A DNA stretch of 64,000 nucleotides from Ligilactobacillus araffinosus DSM 20653. Its GTDB lineage: Bacteria; Bacillota; Bacilli; Lactobacillales; Lactobacillaceae. The position numbers were made by a program, and so were the translations under genes. The first letter of the stretch is position 1. The number at the start of each line of letters is the position of its first letter. The notes under the pieces were generated by a model. The model was not told the DNA's origin. It saw only the letters and a program-made list of their open reading frames with translations, and searched no databases. Below, one piece after another: positions 17,509 to 26,983 of this stretch. The stretch is from positions 1-64,000 of the forward strand of contig NZ_AYYZ01000025.1 in NCBI RefSeq assembly GCF_001435375.1, given 5' to 3'.

Positions 17509-18260
17509 TACTCTTCATTTTCATTTAATAAAGCTTGCTTCAGCGCCTTTGTCTTGCTTAACGAAAAGACTTCCTCATCACCATTTTTAAAGTAGATCAC
17601 ACGCATTTTATAATCAACGCGTTCGATATTTTTAGGATTAACCAATAGTGAACGCGAAACTTTCAACAAGCCTGTTTTCTTCTCTAAATTAGCAATGTTA
17701 TCGAAAAATTCATATTGCCCATCTTGAGTAACTAAAATTACCCGATGGGCTTTATCTGATGAAGTAATATAAATAATTTTCTTTTCTTCAAAGTTTAATA
17801 CTTGATTACCGATTGAAAATGAGTACATTTTGTCATTTTCAAGAGCTTTTTTCTCGATCCGTTCATATGCTAAATTCAGCGTATTAACGATTTCGATGCG
17901 CATTTGCTCATATCCCATATCTTTTGTGATAAATCCAAGCGGTTCAACCTGGCGTTGAAGAGTCAGCGGTGCCATTTCCGTATGCGTTGTTACAAAAATA
18001 ATCTTTCCGCTAATATCGTGATTCCGAACCCATTGGGCCAAATCAATTCCATTTATGTCTGATCCAAGGTCAATATCAAAAAAATAAACGCCCTTTTCAA
18101 TTGAATTATCCTTAATATAGTCTTCAACCGCATGCGGATCAGATGACTTAAATGCTAACTGATATTGATTTGGATGAAACATATTAAAATCATTGATAAC
18201 CGAAGTTAAATTTGCTAACTGTTCGGAATTATCTTCACAAAGAATAATTGGATACTCCAT
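17508..18260 (-). CDS. LytTR-family response regulator (AgrA/ComE type)
   Basis: 250 aa from ATG at 18260, which gives the typical start MEYPIILCEDN; an AGGAG lies 13 bases upstream. An in-frame ATG at 18302 would add 14 residues. N-terminal receiver domain with acidic pair E9/D10, phosphoacceptor D62 (YFFDIDLG), a T in FVTTHTE and K in GFITKDM. The C-terminal LytTR DNA-binding domain is at about residues 145-245 (KVSRSLLVNPKNIE). Relatives control quorum-sensing, bacteriocin or competence genes. No histidine kinase, peptide pheromone or exporter gene is adjacent, so the input is unknown. Single-gene unit with its own terminator. Confidence 0.88.
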   Translation of the reverse strand: MEYPIILCEDNSEQLANLTSVINDFNMFHPNQYQLAFKSSDPHAVEDYIKDNSIEKGVYFFDIDLGSDINGIDLAQWVRNHDISGKIIFVTTHTEMAPLTLQRQVEPLGFITKDMGYEQMRIEIVNTLNLAYERIEKKALENDKMYSFSIGNQVLNFEEKKIIYITSSDKAHRVILVTQDGQYEFFDNIANLEKKTGLLKVSRSLLVNPKNIERVDYKMRVIYFKNGDEEVFSLSKTKALKQALLNENEE

Positions 18261-18453
18261 GCTTTCAAATACGCTCCTCTTCATTTCTAATTCAAATGAC
18301 AAAGGCTATTGTACAAAATAATTTATAAGAAAAGATTAAGACTTTTAAAATTCTTGAACTAAAAAGGGATGACAAACTGTAAAAAGCAAGCGTAATAATA
18401 GCAGCATATGAAGTTGTAGCTCATTTATTTTGAAAACCAGTTGTGTGTAAATC

Positions 18454-18492
18454 AAAAAGAGGTTATGACGTTCATGTCACAATCTCCTTTTA
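18454..18492 (-). terminator. Intrinsic terminator after parC
   Basis: AAAGGAGATTGTGAC pairs imperfectly with GTCATAACCTCTTT around the loop ATGAAC, followed by a T-run, just past the parC stop. Confidence 0.8.
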
Positions 18493-18518
18493 ATTAGACT
18501 GATATCAAAATTTTTCTG

Positions 18519-20969
18519 TTATCCTTTGCCTTCTCCAGTTTCATCTTTTAAAATACATTCAGCATGCATTACATTCCCTTGCGTTTCAGTATCTAAAACA
18601 AATGAGCCGTTTGAATAGCGATCACTTAGCGAATGATCGGCAGGATCAATTGAAACGATTTCGTTATGATCAGTGATTACATAAATTTCTTGACCCGGTT
18701 TGATCGTAACAACCGCTGCAACGCGGTGCGGATTGCGTTTTAATTCGCGCAAAACTTGAACTCCACGCCGTGCTCGGGTCGTTTGTGGAATTTCGCTGAC
18801 CTTCATTTGCTTAAATGCTCCGCGATGAGTAATGATGCCGATTACTGCATCATTATTTACTAACTTAACTGCGCTCAAATAATCATCTCGTAGATCCATG
18901 TTCTTAACCCCAGCAGCCTTAGCTCCTAAAATAGAAACTTCGCTCAAGTCATAACGCAAACCATAACCACCGTGAGTAATTGCAAGAACCTGCCGTGGCT
19001 GGTCATCGTTAACAAATTCAACGGTCAAAACTTCATCCGTTGGGGTCTTTAATTTGATATACATGCTGGCTCGTGAACGATATGTTCGCCCTGGTTGCAA
19101 GTCAGATAACTTAGTCTGTTTGATCAAGCCTTCCTTAGTTGCAATTACAAACTTACCATTGGCTTTCAGGAATTTCAAAACTTCAACGTGTAAAACGAAC
19201 TCATCTGCATCCAACCCAATCGTTTGGGAAAGATGTTCACCCGTATCTTTCCAGCGCATTTCCGTAATTTCGTGGACCGGTCGATAAATCATATTTCCTT
19301 TGTTTGTAAACATTAAAACGTGACTTAAAGTATTAACTTTCCCTTGGAAAACAGGCTGATCTTCATCACGCAACCCATTATCTTGTTCACCTGAAGCTGT
19401 GTATGACCGGATCGACGAACGCTTGACATAGCCCTGCTTTGAAATCAAGACCATTACGTCTTCTTCAGCAACCGTAACCTTGGTGTCGATCTTCAATTCT
19501 GAAATTTCATCCTGTATTTCGGTCAACCGCGCAGAACCATACTTTTTAGCCACTTCTTGTAATTCAGTTTTAATAACCCCATCAAGTTCTTGCGGGTCGT
19601 TCAAGATTTGTTGGAACCGCGTAATCTTTTGAGTTAATTCAGCGGCTTCCTTTTCTAACGCTGTCACGTCAGTGTTGGTTAAGCGATACAATTGCAACGA
19701 AACGATCGCTTCCGCTTGTTTTTCAGTGAAATCATACTTTGAAACTAAATTATCCTTTGCATCCTTCTTATTTTCGGAATGCCGAATTGTATGGATCACT
19801 TCATCAAGAATCGACAAGGCTTTGATCAATCCATCAACGATGTGTTTCCGTGCCTGAGCTTTATCAAGGTCAAACTTGGTCCGGCGACCAGTGACTTCCC
19901 GTTGATGATCAACGTAGGCACTTAAAATTTGCTTCAAGCCGACATGTTCCGGCCGCTTATTATTGATTGCCACCATGTTGAAGTTATACGAAATTTGCAA
20001 GTCAGTGTTTTTAAACAGATAATTTAAAATTCCTTGAGCTTGCGCATTCCGCTTTAACTCGATCACGATTCGCAACCCTTCACGGTCACTTTCATCCCGG
20101 ACTTCAGCGATTCCTTCAACCTTCTTCAAAAGGCGAATTTCATCGATTTTCTTGACTAACAATGACTTATTGACTTCATATGGAATCTCAGTGATAACGA
20201 TTTGTTGCTTGCTACCTTTAATTTTTTCGATCGAAGTCCGTGAACGAAGAACCACTCGTCCCCGGCCCGTCCGATAAGCCTTTTTAATCCCATCAATTCC
20301 TTGCAAAATTCCCCCCGTTGGAAAATCAGGGCCCTTAACGAATTGCATCAGATCTTCAAGGGTTGCATCGGGATGATCCATTAAATAGATCGTTGCCTGA
20401 ATCGTTTCGGTGAGATTGTGAGTTGGAATTTCAGTTGCATAACCGGCAGAAATACCGGTTGCCCCATTAACCAATAAGTTTGGAAAACGCGCTGGCAAAA
20501 CAGTTGGTTCATATTCGGTATCATCGAAGTTCAAAACCATTTCAACGGTATCTTTATCAATGTCTTTCAACATTTCAGATGCAATTTCAGATAATCGTGC
20601 TTCGGTATAACGCATTGCAGCCGCCGGATCACCGTCCATTGAACCGTTATTTCCGTTCATTTCAATTAACGGTTCTCGCAATTTCCAGTCTTGACTTAAC
20701 CGAACTAAGGCTTCGTAAATTGAAGAATCACCATGCGGATGGAAATTTCCCATAACATTTCCAACCGACTTTGCTGACTTGCGGAAAGCTTTGTCATAGG
20801 TATTTCCATCTTCATTCATTGCATATAGGATTCGGCGCTGAACCGGCTTCAAGCCATCCCGAATATCAGGCAGTGCCCGTTCTTGGATGATATATTTTGA
20901 ATATCGGCCAAATCGTTCACCCATAACCGCTTCAAGCGATAATTCCTGAATGTTACTTTGTTTACTCAA
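18519..20969 (-). CDS. parC: DNA topoisomerase IV subunit A
   Basis: Breakage-reunion subunit of topoisomerase IV, which decatenates daughter chromosomes. 816 aa. Catalytic tyrosine Y121 in AAMRYTEARLS; the quinolone-resistance region reads HPHGDSSIYE with the usual Ser and Glu residues. The C-terminal beta-propeller domain lacks a canonical gyrase GyrA-box, supporting ParC. ATG at 20969 lies 3 bases after the parE stop, and GGAGGA lies inside the parE end, so the two are translationally coupled. A terminator follows. Confidence 0.96.
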   Translation of the reverse strand: MSKQSNIQELSLEAVMGERFGRYSKYIIQERALPDIRDGLKPVQRRILYAMNEDGNTYDKAFRKSAKSVGNVMGNFHPHGDSSIYEALVRLSQDWKLREPLIEMNGNNGSMDGDPAAAMRYTEARLSEIASEMLKDIDKDTVEMVLNFDDTEYEPTVLPARFPNLLVNGATGISAGYATEIPTHNLTETIQATIYLMDHPDATLEDLMQFVKGPDFPTGGILQGIDGIKKAYRTGRGRVVLRSRTSIEKIKGSKQQIVITEIPYEVNKSLLVKKIDEIRLLKKVEGIAEVRDESDREGLRIVIELKRNAQAQGILNYLFKNTDLQISYNFNMVAINNKRPEHVGLKQILSAYVDHQREVTGRRTKFDLDKAQARKHIVDGLIKALSILDEVIHTIRHSENKKDAKDNLVSKYDFTEKQAEAIVSLQLYRLTNTDVTALEKEAAELTQKITRFQQILNDPQELDGVIKTELQEVAKKYGSARLTEIQDEISELKIDTKVTVAEEDVMVLISKQGYVKRSSIRSYTASGEQDNGLRDEDQPVFQGKVNTLSHVLMFTNKGNMIYRPVHEITEMRWKDTGEHLSQTIGLDADEFVLHVEVLKFLKANGKFVIATKEGLIKQTKLSDLQPGRTYRSRASMYIKLKTPTDEVLTVEFVNDDQPRQVLAITHGGYGLRYDLSEVSILGAKAAGVKNMDLRDDYLSAVKLVNNDAVIGIITHRGAFKQMKVSEIPQTTRARRGVQVLRELKRNPHRVAAVVTIKPGQEIYVITDHNEIVSIDPADHSLSDRYSNGSFVLDTETQGNVMHAECILKDETGEGKG

Positions 20970-20972
20970 ATG

Positions 20973-23027
20973 CTAATCCTCCTTTTCACCTGGATTGTTA
21001 AGAAAATCATCATCAAAAAGTGACTCTGAATAGTATTCTGCTTCCTTAGCCGAATCTGCATTTCCAGTTCCGTGAGCTCCCTCAGCAGCAACCGTATCTA
21101 ACAGACTGCCATCTTCTTCAAGTGAAAACTTAACGTTGCGTTCAATCCACTTCCGTCGGGGTTCAACTTTATCACCCATCAGCGTAGTTACCCGCTTTTC
21201 GGCAACTGCTTCATCGTCGATCTTCACCCGTACTAAAGTCCGGGTTTCAGGGTTCATGGTCGTTTCCCATAACTGATCAGCATTCATTTCACCAAGTCCC
21301 TTAAACCGTTGCAACGTATAGCCTTTACCGAATTCTTTCGTTACCTGTTGTAATTCATCTTCTGTCCATGCATATTGAACCTTTAACTTCTTCTTAATTT
21401 TCTTTTGCAACTTATACAATGGCGGCAACGCAATGTATACCCGGCCAGCATTGATCAACGGTCGCATGTACTTATAGAAGAATGTCAGCAATAGCGTTTG
21501 AATGTGCGCTCCATCGGTATCCGCATCGGTCATAATAATGATTTTATCGTAATTGGCATCTTCAAGTTTGAAATCAGCACCAACGCCTGCCCCAATCGTA
21601 TAAATCATTGTATTGATTTCTTCATTTTTAACAATATCTTGCAACTTGGCCTTTTCAGTATTCAAAACCTTGCCTCGAAGCGGAAGAATTGCTTGGAACT
21701 TACGGTCACGACCTTGTTTAGCTGAACCGCCGGCAGAATCCCCTTCGACAAGAAATAATTCATTCTTCTTCGCATTTTTCGATTGAGCAGGCGTCAGTTT
21801 TCCTGAAAGCAATTGATCTTTTTTCCGTCGTTTCTTTCCGTTCCGACTTTCATCCCGCGCTTTCCGCGCCGCTTCACGGGCATCCCGCGCTTTCATTGCT
21901 TTCCGAACAAGATCTTGGGCAAATTCCCCATTTTCCATCAAGTAGTATTGCAATTGTTCATTGACAACACCATCGACGATTGACCGGGCTTCGGGAGTTC
22001 CTAATTTTCCCTTCGTCTGGCCTTCAAATTGCAATAACTCTTCTGGAATCCGAACCGAAACGATTGCTGAGAGGCCTTCGCGAACATCACTGCCGTCCAA
22101 GTTCCGCGCACGTTCCTTTAACAATCCCACTTTGCGGGCATATTCATTAAATGCCTTTGTCCACGCCAATTTCATCCCGGCTTCATGAGTTCCGCCATCC
22201 TTCGTCCGCACGTTGTTAACAAACGACATGATCGTTTCTGAATAGCCGTCATTGTATTGGGCCGCAACTTCAACTTCAACGCCGTCCTTTGATCCTTCAA
22301 AGTACATGACATCGCCTAACGTATCCTTATCTTCATTTAAGTACGCAACGAATTCTTTGATTCCTTCTTCGAAATGGAAAATATCCTGTTCCCCGCCGTC
22401 GCGTTCGTCCGTTAACGTGATCTTAACGCCCTTCAATAAGAAAGCTGATTCACGCAATCGTTCAGCAAGCGTATCATAATTGTAATGGGTCGTTGAAAAA
22501 ATCGTTGGATCCGGTTTGAAAGTAACGGTTGTCCCGCTTTTCTTTGAAGTTTTACCGATCTTTCGCAAAGTTCCAACTGGTTGACCGCCATTAACGAAGT
22601 CTTCTTCGTATTCGACTCCATCACGCACCGTATTGACCGTTAACTTTTCTGACAACGCGTTAACAACCGAAGCCCCAACACCATGTAACCCACCGGATGT
22701 CTTATATTCGCCTTGACCAAACTTTCCGCCGGCATGCAAAACGGTAAAAATAACTTCGACAGTTGGGATCCCCATTTCATGCATTCCAACCGGCATTCCC
22801 CGACCATAATCTGAAACGGTAATCGATTCATCAGCATGGATCGTCACATCGATTTCTTTTCCGTATCCTGACAATGCTTCGTCAACCGCATTATCAACGA
22901 TTTCGTAAACTAAGTGGTGCAGCCCCCGTGAATCAGTTGAACCAATGTACATTCCGGGACGTTTCCGAACAGCTTCAAGTCCCTTTAAAACTTGAATCGA
23001 GTCGTCGCCATAGTTATTATTTGCCAT
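20973..23027 (-). CDS. parE: DNA topoisomerase IV subunit B
   Basis: ATPase subunit of topoisomerase IV. 684 aa from ATG 23027 (MANNNYGDDSIQVLKGLE), chosen because AAAGAAAGG lies just upstream; an in-frame upstream start at 23072 would add 15 basic residues. GHKL ATPase motifs are YEIVDNAVDEAL and GLHGVGASVVNALS. TOPRIM motifs are EGDSAGGSAKQGRDR and TDADTDGAHI, and PLRGKVLN is conserved. Immediately upstream of parC. A TGCTATAAT extended -10 is present about 90 bases upstream. Confidence 0.96.
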   Translation of the reverse strand: MANNNYGDDSIQVLKGLEAVRKRPGMYIGSTDSRGLHHLVYEIVDNAVDEALSGYGKEIDVTIHADESITVSDYGRGMPVGMHEMGIPTVEVIFTVLHAGGKFGQGEYKTSGGLHGVGASVVNALSEKLTVNTVRDGVEYEEDFVNGGQPVGTLRKIGKTSKKSGTTVTFKPDPTIFSTTHYNYDTLAERLRESAFLLKGVKITLTDERDGGEQDIFHFEEGIKEFVAYLNEDKDTLGDVMYFEGSKDGVEVEVAAQYNDGYSETIMSFVNNVRTKDGGTHEAGMKLAWTKAFNEYARKVGLLKERARNLDGSDVREGLSAIVSVRIPEELLQFEGQTKGKLGTPEARSIVDGVVNEQLQYYLMENGEFAQDLVRKAMKARDAREAARKARDESRNGKKRRKKDQLLSGKLTPAQSKNAKKNELFLVEGDSAGGSAKQGRDRKFQAILPLRGKVLNTEKAKLQDIVKNEEINTMIYTIGAGVGADFKLEDANYDKIIIMTDADTDGAHIQTLLLTFFYKYMRPLINAGRVYIALPPLYKLQKKIKKKLKVQYAWTEDELQQVTKEFGKGYTLQRFKGLGEMNADQLWETTMNPETRTLVRVKIDDEAVAEKRVTTLMGDKVEPRRKWIERNVKFSLEEDGSLLDTVAAEGAHGTGNADSAKEAEYYSESLFDDDFLNNPGEKED

Positions 23028-23190
23028 GCGTTTCAACCTTTCTTTAATGGTTTCAGTTTTTTTAATCTTCAAATTCTAATAAATTGTTAAATTGACACGC
23101 TAAAAATTATAGCACATTCGCTGTCATTCCGGGATACTGATTCAAATTCTAATTTTTCATTTTTTATTAAGATAATTGTTTTCAACATAA

Positions 23191-23219
23191 TTGCTGGACG
23201 TGTTGGAAAGTGTTAAAAT
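23191..23219 (+). promoter_or_regulatory. Putative promoter of plsY
   Basis: TTGCTG (23191-23196), 17-base spacer, TAAAAT (23214-23219), followed by AAAGGAGG and the plsY ATG. Confidence 0.55.
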
Positions 23220-23251
23220 CGAGATTGATATTCTTAAAAGGAGGTTACCGA

Positions 23252-23878
23252 ATGAGCTGGAAAATTCCTGTAATGCTCGTAATTGGATACCTTTTAGGTT
23301 CGATTCCTTCGGGAGTGCTGATCGGTAAGATTTTTTATGGTAAAGATGTCCGTGATTACGGCAGCGGAAACATGGGCACAACTAATACTTTCCGAGTTTT
23401 AGGTAAAAAAGCCGGAATCGTTGTTCTATTAATGGATTCATTAAAGGGGACCCTTGCGGCATTACTACCGTACTTCTTTCATTCAAATGCCAATCCAATG
23501 CTGATTGCTCTTTCAGCGATCATTGGTCACGTTTTCCCAATCTTTGCCGGTTTCAAAGGAGGAAAAGCCGTTGCAACCAGTGCGGGAGCCCTGTTAATTT
23601 ATAATTGGAAATTCTTCCTTTTAGCATGGGCAATTTTCTTAATTACAATTTTACTTACAAGTATGGTTAGCATGGCAAGCATGGTTGGCTTTACGATCAT
23701 TACCATCGTTTCATTCTTCTTTGGCGATCCAGTCTTGATCGGCGTGGCAATTGTCCTGACAATTTTTGTTTTCATTCGTCACTGGAAAAATATCGAACGC
23801 ATCAAAAATGGAACGGAAAACATGGTTCCGTTTGGCCTTGGATATTGGTTGCGTCAACGCAAAGAAAAGGAAAAATAA
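23252..23878 (+). CDS. plsY: Acyl-phosphate:glycerol-3-phosphate acyltransferase PlsY
   Basis: Membrane enzyme that transfers an acyl group from acyl-phosphate to glycerol-3-phosphate, the first committed step of phospholipid synthesis. 208 aa from ATG 23252, selected by AAAGGAGG 7 bases upstream; an in-frame start at 23210 would include the ribosome binding site. Five membrane segments. PlsY motifs are [11 protein letters not shown], then [19 protein letters not shown], and [15 protein letters not shown] (the Gly-rich phosphate-binding loop). It is divergent from parE-parC, an arrangement common in Bacilli. A strong terminator shared with the convergent epimerase gene follows. Confidence 0.95.
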   Translation: MSWKIPVMLVIGYLLGSIPSGVLIGKIFYGKDVRDYGSGNMGTTNTFRVLGKKAGIVVLLMDSLKGTLAALLPYFFHSNANPMLIALSAIIGHVFPIFAGFKGGKAVATSAGALLIYNWKFFLLAWAIFLITILLTSMVSMASMVGFTIITIVSFFFGDPVLIGVAIVLTIFVFIRHWKNIERIKNGTENMVPFGLGYWLRQRKEKEK

Positions 23879-23894
23879 AATAAATAATTACATA

Positions 23895-23928
23895 AAAAGC
23901 GGTTGTGTTATTTAGCACAACCGCTTTT
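23895..23928. terminator. Bidirectional terminator plsY / aldose epimerase
   Basis: AAAAGCGGTTGTG (23895-23907) pairs perfectly with CACAACCGCTTTT (23916-23928), flanked by A and T runs, between convergent genes. Confidence 0.88.
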
Positions 23929-23935
23929 GTTGTCT

Positions 23936-24811
23936 TTAAAAGACATCAACTTCATATTCAGTTTTAAATGTTTGATGAGCTCCCAAATGATTATTAGCAA
24001 ATTTATGCTTAAAGTCTTGGTCTGAATCAACCGTATCAGCAATACTCCACCATGGTTCAAGACAAACATATTGACCTTCTTGCGGATAACATGACCATAC
24101 ACCAACATACTTCGCGTCCTCAGTCTTTAATTGAACTCCATGCCGCTGATCGTTATCGGTTAGCGTTATCGTTGTTGGTTCTTCTCCAAGATCTAAAATA
24201 ACCGCATCATCTTTGAAACGTTCACGACTCACTTCAATTTCAGATGTCCGTTCTTCTTTCAAATGATCAATATCAGCATACGAGCCATTCAACGGGATAA
24301 CGTTCCGAACCGTTTGCGGTTTGAGCTTAACAACATAGTCATCATAAAAATGATTCCTATCCATTGGAACTTTGAAAGCTGGATGACCGCCGATTCCAAA
24401 CCACATTTCTTCATCAGCCGGGTTTTCAACTTCATAGCCAACTTGAATTCCATTATTCGTTAATTTAAATGTTAATCTTAAAATAAAATCATACGGATAT
24501 AGCTGTTTCGTTTGAACGGATGAATGCAATTCTAAGATAACCTGATCATCTTCAACTTTTAAAACATCAAAATCCATATCACGTGCAAACCCATGCTGGC
24601 CCATATGATATTCCTTACCGTCAACCTTATAAGTGTCATCCTTTAATCGTCCAACCGTTGGGAAAAGAACCGGAGCGTGTCGTCCCCAATACTTTACGTC
24701 GCCACTCCACATATATTCTTTTCCGTTTGTTTTATTAATTAAACTAACTAATTCCGCACCATGTTCATTGATGGTTGCTGCCATCTTTTGGTTTTCGATC
24801 ATAATTGCCAT
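23936..24811 (-). CDS. Aldose 1-epimerase family protein (LacX-like)
   Basis: 291 aa cytoplasmic protein of the galactose-mutarotase-like fold. FPTVGRLKDDTY (near residue 52) and GQHGFARDMDF carry the conserved Arg and His of the family, and IGGHPAFKVPM holds the second conserved histidine. The pattern matches the LacX/YeaD-like subgroup, whose members interconvert alpha and beta anomers of sugars or sugar phosphates. GGAGG precedes the ATG (spacing 8). It is followed by the shared terminator and sits just downstream of hslU. The gene stands alone and no sugar operon is near, so the substrate is unknown. Confidence 0.88.
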   Translation of the reverse strand: MAIMIENQKMAATINEHGAELVSLINKTNGKEYMWSGDVKYWGRHAPVLFPTVGRLKDDTYKVDGKEYHMGQHGFARDMDFDVLKVEDDQVILELHSSVQTKQLYPYDFILRLTFKLTNNGIQVGYEVENPADEEMWFGIGGHPAFKVPMDRNHFYDDYVVKLKPQTVRNVIPLNGSYADIDHLKEERTSEIEVSRERFKDDAVILDLGEEPTTITLTDNDQRHGVQLKTEDAKYVGVWSCYPQEGQYVCLEPWWSIADTVDSDQDFKHKFANNHLGAHQTFKTEYEVDVF

Positions 24812-24830
24812 TTTTTAGCCTCCGCCTTAA

Positions 24831-26243
24831 TTACAGAATGTAGCGTGACAAATCTTTATCAGCTGCAATTGATCCAATCTTGTCTTCAACATATGATTCA
24901 GTGATTGTAATTTCACCCATTTGCATATCTGGGCCTTCATAAAGCAAATCTTCAAGCAGTTTTTCCAAAATCGTATGCAACCTCCGGGCTCCAATATTTT
25001 CATTTTCATGGTTAACGCGGTATGCAATTTCAGCAATCTTTTCAATTGCTTCGATCGTGAAGGTTACTGAAATGTTATCCGTTCCAATCAGTGCAATATA
25101 TTGCTTGATTAAAGCATTCTTCGGTTCCGTTAGAATCTTCACGAAATCTTCCTTCTTCAATTCGTCAAGTTCAACCCGAATTGGGAACCGTCCTTGAAGT
25201 TCAGCAATCAAATCGCTTGGTTTACTTTCCGCAAATGCCCCGGAACCAATAAACAAAATATGATCGGTTTTTACAATTCCGTATTTTGTTTTAATTTGTG
25301 AGCCTTCAACAATTGGCAAAATGTCCCGCTGAACCCCTTCACGTGAAACTTCACCGCTATTTTGTTTACCCGTTGATGCAATCTTATCAATCTCATCAAT
25401 GAAAATAATGCCGGAATTTTCAGCCCGTTTAATTGCCGCAGCCCCAATATCAGCTGAATCAACTAACTTTTCAGATTCCTCACGAATAAAAACTTCCCGG
25501 GCTTCCTTAACAGGTAAAGTCCGCTTTACCCGTTTTTTCGGCATCATTGAACCAAGATCATTCAAATCGATTCCCATTTGACCAAGCATGCCTGATTCAT
25601 TATTAAACTGTTGCCGTGGATCATCCATTTCGATCGTGACTTCTTGATTTTCTAAGAGGCCGCGTTGAAGTTGATCCTTAACATTCATCCGTTTGCCTTG
25701 CGTTTCAGCATCAACCGGTTCTTCCTTAGTTGGATCTTCAAAGTTTGGTAACTTACCTTGTTGTAGATCCTGCATCATCTTCATGAAATCGGCCTGTTGA
25801 TTTTGCCGCTTTTCCTTTCGCCGTGCTGGAACAATAATCTTTGCTAAGCGTTCGTTAGCTTTTTGCACTGCCTGACTGCGAACCCGTGCGTACATTTCAT
25901 CCTGTTCCATCTTGTATGAAACTTCAACAAGGTCTCGCACCATTGATTCAACATCTCGACCTACATAACCGACTTCCGTAAATTTTGTTGCTTCTACCTT
26001 AACAAACGGCGCATTAACGATTTTAGCAAGCCGCCGTGCAATTTCAGTTTTCCCGACCCCAGTTGGTCCAATCATCAACAGGTTCTTCGGTTTGATTTCT
26101 TCTTGCATTTCGGCGTTTAATTGCATCCGCCGGTAACGATTCCGTAACGCAACCGCAACGGCTTTTTTAGCTTGCTTTTGCCCGATAATATACTTATCAA
26201 GTTCACTCACAATTTGACTTGGGGTCTTTTCGCTTGTTTCCAT
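24831..26243 (-). CDS. hslU: ATP-dependent protease ATPase subunit HslU
   Basis: AAA+ unfoldase of the HslUV (ClpYQ) protease. 470 aa from ATG 26243 ([10 protein letters not shown]), with GAGGAA upstream; a longer in-frame start would lie inside hslV. Walker A is GPTGVGKT (residues 59-66, K65), Walker B is [10 protein letters not shown], and the C-terminus [15 protein letters not shown] is the conserved tail that inserts into HslV. The I domain lies in between (about residues 110-240). It starts 10 bases after hslV, in the same operon. Confidence 0.97.
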   Translation of the reverse strand: METSEKTPSQIVSELDKYIIGQKQAKKAVAVALRNRYRRMQLNAEMQEEIKPKNLLMIGPTGVGKTEIARRLAKIVNAPFVKVEATKFTEVGYVGRDVESMVRDLVEVSYKMEQDEMYARVRSQAVQKANERLAKIIVPARRKEKRQNQQADFMKMMQDLQQGKLPNFEDPTKEEPVDAETQGKRMNVKDQLQRGLLENQEVTIEMDDPRQQFNNESGMLGQMGIDLNDLGSMMPKKRVKRTLPVKEAREVFIREESEKLVDSADIGAAAIKRAENSGIIFIDEIDKIASTGKQNSGEVSREGVQRDILPIVEGSQIKTKYGIVKTDHILFIGSGAFAESKPSDLIAELQGRFPIRVELDELKKEDFVKILTEPKNALIKQYIALIGTDNISVTFTIEAIEKIAEIAYRVNHENENIGARRLHTILEKLLEDLLYEGPDMQMGEITITESYVEDKIGSIAADKDLSRYIL

Positions 26244-26253
26244 TCTAATTCCT

Positions 26254-26781
26254 CTATTCTTCTGGTTCTTCAACAATTACATTGTGGTTCGTAAAGATAT
26301 CGATATCCGCTGCGATATCAAGGGCAGCATGTGCAATTTCAGCTGCTGACATCTCTGGTGAATACTTTGTCATTGCAATTGCCGCTGCCTGAGCAAAATT
26401 ACCACCAGAACCAATTGCAAGAACATCATCATCCGGTTCAATAACTTCACCGCCACCAGAAACGATCAATAAGTTATCTTTGTCACTTACGATCAACATT
26501 GCTTCAAGTTTTTGAAGAGTTTGATCTGACCGCCATTCTTGCGCAAGTTCTACGGCTGCGCGTTTCAAATCGTTAAATTCATTCAGTTTCTTTTCAAACC
26601 GTTCTTCAAGATTAATTGCATCAGCAACTCCGCCAGCAAATCCAACGGCAACCTTATTATCATAGATTCGTCGAACTTTCCGCGCCTGTCCCTTTGCAAT
26701 TACCTTTTCACCAAGTGTTACTTGACCGTCACCTGCAATTGCAGTCTTTCCGTTATGCTTCACAGCACAAATTGTTGTCAT
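26254..26781 (-). CDS. hslV: ATP-dependent protease peptidase subunit HslV
   Basis: Proteasome-beta-like peptidase of HslUV. 175 aa; the catalytic Thr is the second codon ([12 protein letters not shown]), exposed after Met removal. The conserved GDGQVTLG and [16 protein letters not shown] segments are present. AAGGAGGAG precedes the ATG. It lies directly downstream of topA on the same strand, but after a topA terminator and with its own promoter overlapped by a CtsR-like operator. The xerC and trmFO genes often found between topA and hslV in relatives are absent here. Confidence 0.97.
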   Translation of the reverse strand: MTTICAVKHNGKTAIAGDGQVTLGEKVIAKGQARKVRRIYDNKVAVGFAGGVADAINLEERFEKKLNEFNDLKRAAVELAQEWRSDQTLQKLEAMLIVSDKDNLLIVSGGGEVIEPDDDVLAIGSGGNFAQAAAIAMTKYSPEMSAAEIAHAALDIAADIDIFTNHNVIVEEPEE

Positions 26782-26851
26782 CGTAACTCCTCCTTATTCT
26801 TTATTATTTTTCAGTTCATATTTTTATTTATAACAGATATTTTCAACTAAT

Positions 26852-26868
26852 GGTCAAATTTAGTCAAG
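26852..26868 (-). promoter_or_regulatory. CtsR operator upstream of hslVU
   Basis: Minus strand CTTGACTAAATTTGACC, that is GGTCAAA-TTT-AGTCAAG on the plus strand, fits the direct heptad repeat bound by the heat-shock repressor CtsR (RGTCAAANANRGTCAAA). It lies 71-87 bases before the hslV ATG. The TTGACC can serve as a -35 with TTATAA/TATAAA 18-19 bases downstream, so bound CtsR would block the promoter. No genome-wide comparison was possible. Confidence 0.7.
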
Positions 26869-26942
26869 AATAAATCAATCACCACTGATACCAGTATTTT
26901 AACAAATTCCCTTCAAAAAAGCGATTTACAGATTTTTTCACT

Positions 26943-26980
26943 AAAAAAGAGGTCCCGATGGTCTATCGAAACCTCTTTTA
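26943..26980 (-). terminator. Intrinsic terminator after topA
   Basis: AAAGAGGT / ACCTCTTT outer stem with inner CGAT / ATCG pairing, followed by a T-run on the minus strand, adjacent to the topA stop at 26984. Confidence 0.82.
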
Positions 26981-26983
26981 AAT

